NCBI GenBank assembly: GCA_023269365.1
Contig: JAHFTN010000076.1
Location: 1 to 7,934 of the forward strand
From: Chlamydiota bacterium
GTDB taxonomy: Bacteria > Chlamydiota > Chlamydiia > Chlamydiales > Rhabdochlamydiaceae
Direction: 5' to 3'
Length of the DNA stretch: 7,934 nucleotides
The position numbers and the translations under genes are program-made. Every line of letters starts with the position of its first letter. The first letter of the stretch is position 1. Shown here piece by piece: positions 1 through 5,274 of this stretch. The notes beneath the pieces were generated by a model that worked only from the letters and a program-made list of their open reading frames with translations, was not told the origin of the DNA and did no database searches.

Positions 1-429
1 TTGGATGGTAGGATTGCGTGTAAGGAGCTGTCGTTGGTAGAGGCCGGAGGCGATAGTGGCTCTTGTCCCCAAGATCCCCACTTTACTGGAGGGAAGATAA
101 TGAAGAACTTCTTCAACGCCCTGTTCTGTAATGCCAATGACGGGGATGTTTAAACTTTCTCGGATAGAGTCTAGTGCAGCACTCGAAGCTGTATTGCAAG
201 CAATGACAAGAGCCTTGATCCCTTGCATCGAAAGGAAAGAAGTGCTCTCTAGAGAGTAGCGCAAGATCGTCTCTTTGCTTTTGGCTCCGTAAGGAAGGCG
301 AGCGGTGTCCCCGAAATAGAGGATGTTTTCAAAGGGGAGGAGCTCTCGGATGGCGCGCATGACGCTGAGCCCGCCAAATCCAGAATCAAAGACCCCGATA
401 CTATTTTTATGCAAGTCAGGAGGGGTCAT
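1..429 (-). CDS. murI: Glutamate racemase MurI, partial (C-terminal part beyond the left edge)
   Basis: Cofactor-independent racemase converting L-glutamate to D-glutamate for the peptidoglycan stem peptide, acting in the cytoplasm. The visible 143 residues begin at the ATG at 429-427. They show the family signatures in order: DSGFGG at 15-20, GDTARLPYG at 40-48 and ACNTASS at 77-83, with Cys78 as the first catalytic cysteine, then LGTRAT at 120-125. The second catalytic cysteine (a GCTH motif near residue 185 in the family) lies outside the window, so intactness cannot be judged. About half of a typical 260-270 residue protein is seen. The start overlaps the end of the LysM gene by 14 nt, which implies translational coupling at the end of the tol-pal operon. 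The family call is secure; operon membership is inferred from the overlap. Confidence 0.95.
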   Translation of the reverse strand, partial: MTPPDLHKNSIGVFDSGFGGLSVMRAIRELLPFENILYFGDTARLPYGAKSKETILRYSLESTSFLSMQGIKALVIACNTASSAALDSIRESLNIPVIGITEQGVEEVLHYLPSSKVGILGTRATIASGLYQRQLLTRNPTIQ

Positions 430-1009
430 CGTGAAGCCTCAGGTTCTGCCCTACGACGATCTTATCAGAACTGAGATGATTGAGTTTGCGCAAGAGCTCT
501 GCAGTGGTGTGGTAGGCGCGTGCGATTTTTTCTAGGGAATCTCCTGCCTTAACGCGATACATTTTTGTTGGAAGAGCTTCTACTGGAGTTATCGCCTTGG
601 AGATGGAGTTCAGTGTGGTCTTTAGCTTGCTGACTTCGCTGAATTTTTCATCATGTGTGGAAAGATGAGTTTCTAGGTGTTGTATCTGTGAGAGAGTCTG
701 ATTAAGGGAGGTCGATAGAGTTCTTAGATCTGCTGTGATTTTATCGACATTTTTTTCCACAGAGGAGATTTTTTTTTCTAAAGCGCTAAGAGAGGCGTTC
801 GTACTCTCTTGAATGAGTTTAGAACCTTGCTTTTTCCCCTTCTCTTCCAAAAGAGAAAGCTCCACCTGGGTAGTATGGAGCACATGCTTGATATCTTCGA
901 GCTCGATGCGCAACGCATCGACATCGGGGTTCCCATAGACCCCCGATGGGGGTCTTGCTTCCAGGGAAGAGACAAGAAAAAGTGCTAAGCAGCCGATTAA
1001 CTTTTTCAT
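416..1009 (-). CDS. Secreted coiled-coil protein with C-terminal LysM domain, last full gene of the tol-pal run
   Basis: This 197-residue protein is probably periplasmic and binds peptidoglycan. Residues 1-18 form a short signal peptide (MKK, hydrophobic stretch, likely cleavage after SSLEA). Cys7 lies inside the hydrophobic core and is not in a lipobox. Residues about 30-140 are charged, heptad-like and proline-free, as expected for a coiled coil. Residues 151-194 are a LysM domain (YRVKAGDSLEKIA... at its start, IVVGQNLRL at its end). It starts 12 nt after pal, with AGGGG overlapping the pal stop as a likely ribosome site. It occupies the place where proteobacterial tol operons carry CpoB/YbgF, which also has an N-terminal coiled coil but ends in TPR repeats. 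It is probably the positional counterpart of chlamydial CT601 (from memory). No catalytic domain is visible. A run of nine A (coding strand, 777-769) encodes EKKI. Confidence 0.85.
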   Translation of the reverse strand: MKKLIGCLALFLVSSLEARPPSGVYGNPDVDALRIELEDIKHVLHTTQVELSLLEEKGKKQGSKLIQESTNASLSALEKKISSVEKNVDKITADLRTLSTSLNQTLSQIQHLETHLSTHDEKFSEVSKLKTTLNSISKAITPVEALPTKMYRVKAGDSLEKIARAYHTTAELLRKLNHLSSDKIVVGQNLRLHDDPS

Positions 1010-1021
1010 GAATCTGATCCC

Positions 1022-1693
1022 CTATTTCTGATAGATTCTGAATTCACCACGGCGATTTTGTGCCCAAGCTTCTGGATTGTGCCCAAAGTCTGCAGGTTTT
1101 TCTTTTCCGTATGACACAGTATGGATCCTTTCTGGATCTACGCCGTGCTTAACAAGTGTGGAGCGGATAGAGTCGGCTCTACGTGTACCCAGTGACAGGT
1201 TATAGGCTTCAGGGCCCCGTTCATCACAGTGACCGGAGATGAATAAACTAATGTTAGGATGAGATTTTAGGTAAGAAACGATCCTTTCAATTGTCTCTAG
1301 GGAGTCTTTTTCTTTTAAAACGTGTTCATCTGTATTGAAATGCACATTTTTAAAAACGGCAGCTTCGGCTCCTGTGGGTTTATAGAATCCATCTATCCCC
1401 GGAAGCCCACTTCCCCTTTCTCCAGGAGAAAATTTAGGTTGTGCGATCGCTGCATCTGCAAGAGAGGCTCGCAAGTCCTCATCTTTAAGCCCAATAAAAT
1501 CTTCATCATTAGGTCCAAAGAAATCGGAGTCGTTGGCAGCTTCATCATGTCCCCATAGAGAGCGTGTGCTTCCTTTGTAGTTGCCAGCTGTTGCTTCATC
1601 GTCCCAGACGCCTGCATTATTTTTTTTACATCCCACCATCAATGTGCACAGAAGTGTGCAGATTAGGGTGAGGGTGGTGCGCGAGTGTTTCAT
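1022..1693 (-). CDS. pal: Peptidoglycan-associated lipoprotein Pal
   Basis: Outer-membrane lipoprotein that binds peptidoglycan noncovalently and TolB, holding the outer membrane to the wall during division. The 223 residues start with a lipoprotein signal ending in the lipobox LMVGC (lipidated Cys22). A long acidic and glycine-rich linker covers about 23-110. An OmpA-like domain runs from about 111 to 223, with GHCDERG at 154-160, NLSLGTRRAD at 165-174 and VSYGKEKP at 193-200. Asp157 and Arg172 align with E. coli OmpA Asp271 and Arg286, the diaminopimelate-binding pair. The protein is about 50 residues longer than E. coli Pal because of the linker, which holds three tandem octads (D-S/E-D-F/L) at 55-78. 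A good ribosome site, GAGGAA, lies 6 nt before the ATG. tolB lies upstream across a 99-nt gap. Confidence 0.96.
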   Translation of the reverse strand: MKHSRTTLTLICTLLCTLMVGCKKNNAGVWDDEATAGNYKGSTRSLWGHDEAANDSDFFGPNDEDFIGLKDEDLRASLADAAIAQPKFSPGERGSGLPGIDGFYKPTGAEAAVFKNVHFNTDEHVLKEKDSLETIERIVSYLKSHPNISLFISGHCDERGPEAYNLSLGTRRADSIRSTLVKHGVDPERIHTVSYGKEKPADFGHNPEAWAQNRRGEFRIYQK

Positions 1694-1729
1694 ATGTTGT
1701 TCCTCTTGTTTTATAAGGGTCTGTTGTTT

Positions 1730-1780
1730 GAGGGAATTGCAAAGCGAGTTTTGCGAGTTCCCTCGTTTGTTCGAACAACG
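1730..1780 (-). other. tolB-pal intercistronic hairpin with adjacent 12-bp palindrome
   Basis: The 99-nt gap between tolB and pal contains two dyads. One is an interrupted stem: 1730-1736 pairs with 1758-1764 (7 bp, GAGGGAA/TTCCCTC) and 1739-1743 with 1750-1754 (5 bp, GCAAA/TTTGC), leaving a 6-nt loop and a small internal loop. The second is the perfect palindrome TTGTTCGAACAA at 1767-1778. No T-tract follows on the transcribed strand, so this does not look like an intrinsic terminator. An mRNA-stabilising or processing structure that sets pal and tolB levels apart, or a protein-binding dyad, are both possible. The pairing is seen directly; function is inference. Confidence 0.45.
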
Positions 1781-1792
1781 ACCTCTAATTTT

Positions 1793-3172
1793 TTAATGGC
1801 CCCAGGTCGGATAATGTTTTTTCCCAGGGCCTCTACTAATCTTAATAGCCTCAGGTTGGTTCAAATTTACAATATAAAGCTCTGAGTTCGAGTTGTCTGT
1901 CGAATTAAATACAATATGGTTACTGTCAGGTCCCCACACGGGATTTTCTTTATGACCAGGTCCCGAGGTCAGTTGCATCTCTTCTTGCGTTGCAAAGTCG
2001 TAAATCCATATTTGCCTATTACTTCCTGTTTTAGCACTATAGGCTAATTTTGTGCCATCAGGAGACCAAGATGGACAGGAATTTTCCTTATTTTGTTTAC
2101 TGATCATGACAGCGTTAGGACGCGTTTCGGAAGGGGTTGAGGAGATAACGTAGATGCGAACGCCCCCATCTTTATCGGAAGCAAAGGCGATTTTTGATCC
2201 ATCCGGACTAAAGGTAGGAGAAGCTTGAGTGGATCTGGGGTAAGAATAGAGTTGCACGGGTTTCCCCACATTCCCCGTTTCTGGATTTAGGGGCTGGATG
2301 AAGAGGTCTGTACGCCCTCCTGCATTCGAGATAAACGCAATTTTATCTCGCTGCTTAGCAATCGTAGGGAGGAGTTGATTTCCCTTCAAATCAATGAGTC
2401 GTTTTCCCACACCTCCTTTAAGAGATCCAAGGAGGATTTTGGGTTGGCCTAGTTTGTAGGAGACGTAGAGGAATTTATCGTTATTAAATGAGCGGTTTTG
2501 AGGTAGACATACAGGGGTGACGCAGTAGCTGTTCTCATGGGTAATCTGGCGCGCATTGGCGCCGTCCCAATCACACTCCCAAATTTCAGAAATCCACTCC
2601 GATCCGTCGGGGCGAGGATTTTTAACTTGGTAGGCAAATAACAGATGGGTAGAAGCAACTCCTTCTTTATTAAAAAGAGCCTTATAGATTGCATCTGCAA
2701 CTTTGTGAATGTATTTTCGATCTTCTCCTAAATCTCCACTTAATGGGACGTCGGGAAACGTTTTCACACTGCCATTTTGGGTGTTAAATACAATAGAGCG
2801 AAGGGATTTTCCCTCGAGTGTCGAACGGATGACATAGGAGATGCCTCCTCTTTTCCATAGAGGATTTGAGAAGTCTTTGTTAGAAAGGAGCAGCTCCTTG
2901 TCAGGGGTTTTAGCCAAAACTTTTGTCGAGCCATTGTAATTAAAATCGTAGTTTAAAATCGCTTCTAATTGAGAGAGGTAGCTAGAAGAAAAAGCAGGCT
3001 CTTGTGCATGGATTTTTCCGATATAAGCGACCTGTAAGGGAGTGGATGTTGCTAAATGGACGCGAATCTCTTGCAGAGATTCTTCAGCTCGAAGAGGGTG
3101 GGGACAGACTCCGATAAAAAAGAAGCTTAAGCAACACGCTAATAACAATTTTCTCATAATTTTAATTTTCAT
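1793..3172 (-). CDS. tolB: Tol-Pal system periplasmic beta-propeller protein TolB
   Basis: Periplasmic protein that binds Pal and hands off to TolA during cell-envelope constriction. The 459 residues comprise a signal peptide (1-29, cleavage likely after PLRA), an N-terminal TolB domain (about 32-170) and a C-terminal beta-propeller (about 175-459). The propeller has WD40-like repeats such as FSPDGSKIAFASD at 321-333, WSPDGTKLAYSA at 369-380 and VWGPDSNHIVFNS at 412-424. Length is near the family norm of 430. The chosen ATG (3172-3170) overlaps the end of the TolA-like gene by 11 nt. A second in-frame ATG at 3157-3155 (Met6) falls 4 nt past that gene's TAA and still leaves a full signal peptide. 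Neither has a convincing Shine-Dalgarno sequence, so translation probably depends on coupling to the upstream gene. Confidence 0.95.
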   Translation of the reverse strand: MKIKIMRKLLLACCLSFFFIGVCPHPLRAEESLQEIRVHLATSTPLQVAYIGKIHAQEPAFSSSYLSQLEAILNYDFNYNGSTKVLAKTPDKELLLSNKDFSNPLWKRGGISYVIRSTLEGKSLRSIVFNTQNGSVKTFPDVPLSGDLGEDRKYIHKVADAIYKALFNKEGVASTHLLFAYQVKNPRPDGSEWISEIWECDWDGANARQITHENSYCVTPVCLPQNRSFNNDKFLYVSYKLGQPKILLGSLKGGVGKRLIDLKGNQLLPTIAKQRDKIAFISNAGGRTDLFIQPLNPETGNVGKPVQLYSYPRSTQASPTFSPDGSKIAFASDKDGGVRIYVISSTPSETRPNAVMISKQNKENSCPSWSPDGTKLAYSAKTGSNRQIWIYDFATQEEMQLTSGPGHKENPVWGPDSNHIVFNSTDNSNSELYIVNLNQPEAIKISRGPGKKHYPTWGH

Positions 3173-3929
3173 TCAGGAAAGTCAGGATAAAATCACACTC
3201 TTTTTGATTCGTATAGGCTCCATTTAACTTAGGAAAACGCATGTGGGGCAAGGTGGTTTCAAGGTAGCGCCTATTCTCTTTGCTCTGCGCATTAAGCACT
3301 GCAAGTTTAACAACTGAGCCATCTTGACGCAAGCTTAATCGGATCTTCACTTCTCCATATTCAGGGAGGACAAGAAGCTGATGTAGATGCCCTACGAGGA
3401 TCCCGATGTAATCATCCTCTTCAGATTCAGTATCAATGCGCAAGACAACAGGAGCGGTTTGACTTTTTAACCCCATTGAGTTCTCTTTTTTCTTATCGCC
3501 TTTTTGTTCAATTTTCGCAATGCTCTCCTCAATTTCTTTTCTTAACGCTTCAGAAAGGGTAGCGCGAGGAGGGGCAGAAGCTTTCTTGGTGTTGTTTAAC
3601 GTTTTATCTGCGATAGCAGGCTCTTTTTTAGGAGAGGAAGGGGCTTTGGCCATAGCTTTTTTTACGGGAGATTTTGCTGAAGAAGGAGATTGTGTTTTAG
3701 CAGGTTTTGGAGGGGAGGCGATGGACCGAGCAGGAGTGGGGCTTGCTATTTTTTTTGAAGGTGTTGGTACGGCGCGGACGGGTTTTGGAGTTATCGTATT
3801 AACGATTAATGATTTGTGCGCTTTTCGTTTCGAAGAAAACGAGGGTTGAAGCAGAAGTATGGAGAAGAAACACAGATGGATTCCCCAGATGAGGAGAAGA
3901 AGGATTTTGCGAAAAGAAAAAGAGCTCAA
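3162..3929 (-). CDS. TolA/TonB-like energy-transducing protein (divergent)
   Basis: Likely the inner-membrane protein that carries TolQ-TolR energy across the periplasm to TolB-Pal. The 255 residues have the TolA/TonB layout: a single N-terminal membrane helix (about 8-29) containing His18, a Pro/Lys/Ala/Ser-rich extended region (about 47-120), a charged helical stretch (about 124-150), and a C-terminal domain (about 170-255). The C-terminal domain has the TonB-like pattern LLVLPEYGEVKIRLSLRQDG (185-204) followed by a closing MRFP (230-233). The TM histidine matches the SxxxH motif of TonB and TolA, but the Ser position is Ile14. The start is TTG (3929-3927): no ATG gives the membrane helix, and AGGG lies 8 nt upstream. 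It begins 5 nt after tolR. Its position corresponds to the chlamydial hypothetical CT598 (from memory). The TolA assignment rests on architecture and context, not on strong sequence identity. Confidence 0.75.
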   Translation of the reverse strand: MSSFSFRKILLLLIWGIHLCFFSILLLQPSFSSKRKAHKSLIVNTITPKPVRAVPTPSKKIASPTPARSIASPPKPAKTQSPSSAKSPVKKAMAKAPSSPKKEPAIADKTLNNTKKASAPPRATLSEALRKEIEESIAKIEQKGDKKKENSMGLKSQTAPVVLRIDTESEEDDYIGILVGHLHQLLVLPEYGEVKIRLSLRQDGSVVKLAVLNAQSKENRRYLETTLPHMRFPKLNGAYTNQKECDFILTFLNEN

Positions 3930-3934
3930 CTGTG

Positions 3935-4363
3935 TTACCCTGGCTGTAAAATGATGTCAAGCTGTTCAAATCCAGCAGTTTCTACGGCATTTTTCACCGT
4001 TTGATACGTTCCGAAATGGGCTTTTTTATCATGAAATAGCTGAGGAACTTGGGTCGGGTAGGCTCGCTTTGCATTTTTAAGAAGTTCGATGAGTTGTTTT
4101 TCAGAGACGATTTTTCTATTGAAATAGAGGGTGTCGTCTTCTTGGACTTGGATTGCAATGGGGCTGCTCTCTTGGACAACACCACTTTCCTTAATTCCAT
4201 GCCCAGCAGATGCAGCGAGTTGGATTCGGTCAAGCTCTAGCATCGGAGCAATGACGATGAACATAATCAAGACTACAAAGACGACATCGATAAGGGGGGT
4301 AAGATTAATGTGGAGCTCTTCAGAGGACTCCCCTTGACGAGAAGATAAACGAGCTCTTTTCAT
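3935..4363 (-). CDS. tolR: TolR/ExbD-type proton channel subunit
   Basis: Inner-membrane protein that, with TolQ, forms a proton-driven motor energising the TolA-like partner. The 142 residues equal the length of E. coli TolR. They show a short cytoplasmic N-terminus, one membrane helix at about 23-42 and a periplasmic domain (about 45-142) ending IILQPG. The helix contains the family motif NLTPLIDVVFV with Asp26, equivalent to the proton-carrying Asp23 of TolR and Asp25 of ExbD. The ATG lies 2 nt after the tolQ stop, so translation is probably coupled. Chlamydial genomes usually label this gene exbD. I prefer the TolR role because tolB and pal follow in the same operon, but the sequence alone does not separate TolR from ExbD. 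Confidence 0.93.
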   Translation of the reverse strand: MKRARLSSRQGESSEELHINLTPLIDVVFVVLIMFIVIAPMLELDRIQLAASAGHGIKESGVVQESSPIAIQVQEDDTLYFNRKIVSEKQLIELLKNAKRAYPTQVPQLFHDKKAHFGTYQTVKNAVETAGFEQLDIILQPG

Positions 4364-4365
4364 AT

Positions 4366-5115
4366 TTAGCTCACATCTGCTTTGCGATAGTGGAGCTCCA
4401 CTGTAAATAGGAGTTGATAGAGGAACTCTTCCATCTCAGAGGAGTATTGTTTAATCTCATTTTTTAGATAGTTATAAGAAACTAAGGCGGGGATGGCGAT
4501 GATGAGTCCCAAGACTGTGGTCGCAAGTGCGGTAGAGAGACCTCCTAATACAGCTGTGTTAGAGGCGGCAGAAGCTCCTGCCCCCAACTCTGAAAAGGCA
4601 ATTAAGATTCCCCACACAGTGCCAAGGAGTCCTAAAAAAGGGGCCAGCGTAACAATGGTTGCTAAGACAAACAAGTTTTTTTCTAGGCGTTTTGTCTCAG
4701 AAGAGATCGTGCTAAGGCCATGGGACTCAATGCTATTTAAATCTTCTGATGAGAGGTAGACTTGCGCTTCTTTTTGTGAGGAGAAGTAGAGGTTTTTATT
4801 TAAAATCTCCACAGTTTTTGCTTTCATTTCTTTGAAAATTTCCCCAAAAGGATGAGGGACTCTAGCATTCTTAGGTCTGGGAAGTTGATCGAGATCTAAA
4901 TGCAATAACTTCTCTTTATTAAGAAAATAAGCTTTTTTAAAGGCATCAGAAATGTGCACGACCTGACGTGTCGTCCAAATTTTTTGAACAAGCAGAACCC
5001 AACAGATAACAGAAAGTGATACAAGGGATAAAATGACGAGTTTCCCTAGAAAATCAGAATGGGCGTAGGCCGCAACAAAGGCCCCGATGTTAGCAATGGG
5101 CGCATGAAAAGTCAT
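4366..5115 (-). CDS. tolQ: TolQ/ExbB (MotA family) proton channel subunit
   Basis: Inner-membrane channel subunit that pairs with TolR to convert proton flow into movement of the TolA-like protein. The 249 residues contain three membrane helices: about 21-45, 147-174 and 189-217, with a large cytoplasmic loop between the first two. The second helix has APFLGLLGTVWGI (158-170) with Thr166. The third has STALATTVLGLIIAIPA (194-210) with Thr200. These match the channel-lining threonines of TolQ and ExbB (Thr145/Thr178 and Thr148/Thr181). The position of ExbB Glu176 is Thr195 here. It is the first gene of the minus-strand operon, behind a strong promoter. A weak AAGAGA ribosome site lies about 10 nt before the ATG. 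Chlamydial annotations usually call it exbB; its neighbours favour a TolQ role. Confidence 0.93.
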   Translation of the reverse strand: MTFHAPIANIGAFVAAYAHSDFLGKLVILSLVSLSVICWVLLVQKIWTTRQVVHISDAFKKAYFLNKEKLLHLDLDQLPRPKNARVPHPFGEIFKEMKAKTVEILNKNLYFSSQKEAQVYLSSEDLNSIESHGLSTISSETKRLEKNLFVLATIVTLAPFLGLLGTVWGILIAFSELGAGASAASNTAVLGGLSTALATTVLGLIIAIPALVSYNYLKNEIKQYSSEMEEFLYQLLFTVELHYRKADVS

Positions 5116-5274
5116 AGTGTGTAAGTCTCTTGTAAACTGAAGGCAAATGCAATTCCCTCGCGAGCTTCTTTATACATAGGTATATAGCTATTTGTCAAGG
5201 AACCTGCCTCGATAAAAATTTGCAGTTGTTTGGGAGGTGGCCAATAAATCAGAGTCTAGATAATCTAAAATCCC
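5116..5274. other. Divergent intergenic region between tolQ and tatD
   Basis: This 159-nt spacer separates the leftward tol-pal operon from the rightward tatD-sdh genes. It holds the minus-strand promoter described separately. For the plus strand I see only weak candidates: TTGTCA at 5192-5197 with A-rich sequence after it, and GATAAT at 5259-5264 without a clear -35. No reading frame of note is present. In C. trachomatis I recall dsbD (CT595) at this junction; there is no room for it here and no visible remnant. Confidence 0.6.
5169..5198 (-). promoter_or_regulatory. Promoter of the tolQ-murI operon, sigma-70-like, with dyad in the spacer
   Basis: On the minus strand, TTGACA (5198-5193, perfect -35) is followed after 18 nt by TATAAA (5174-5169, 5 of 6 for the -10). 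The predicted start near 5162 gives a leader of about 47 nt before the tolQ ATG. The inverted repeat TATAC-N4-GTATA (5171-5184) overlaps the -10 and the spacer, and the palindrome ATAGCTAT (5184-5191) fills the rest, so a repressor or DNA-shape effect is conceivable. Consensus match is direct; activity and regulation are inferred. Confidence 0.7.

Noticed and set aside
1694..1716. TATAAA on the minus strand (1715-1710) as a -10 for a pal promoter
   Set aside because: A start about 7 nt downstream would fall inside the pal ribosome site, and the only -35-like TTGCAA is about 20 nt away. It is more likely chance in the gap.
3520..3849. 109-codon plus-strand open frame rich in Ala, Gly and Phe opposite the TolA-like gene
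   Set aside because: Its composition is the mirror of the Pro/Lys/Ala-rich linker codons; no ribosome site or family features are seen.
5192..5219. Plus-strand promoter for tatD from TTGTCA (5192-5197) with AAAAAT (5214-5219)
   Set aside because: The spacing of 16 is acceptable but the -10 matches only 4 of 6, and TTGTCA is the complement of the much stronger minus-strand -35. Not strong enough to list.
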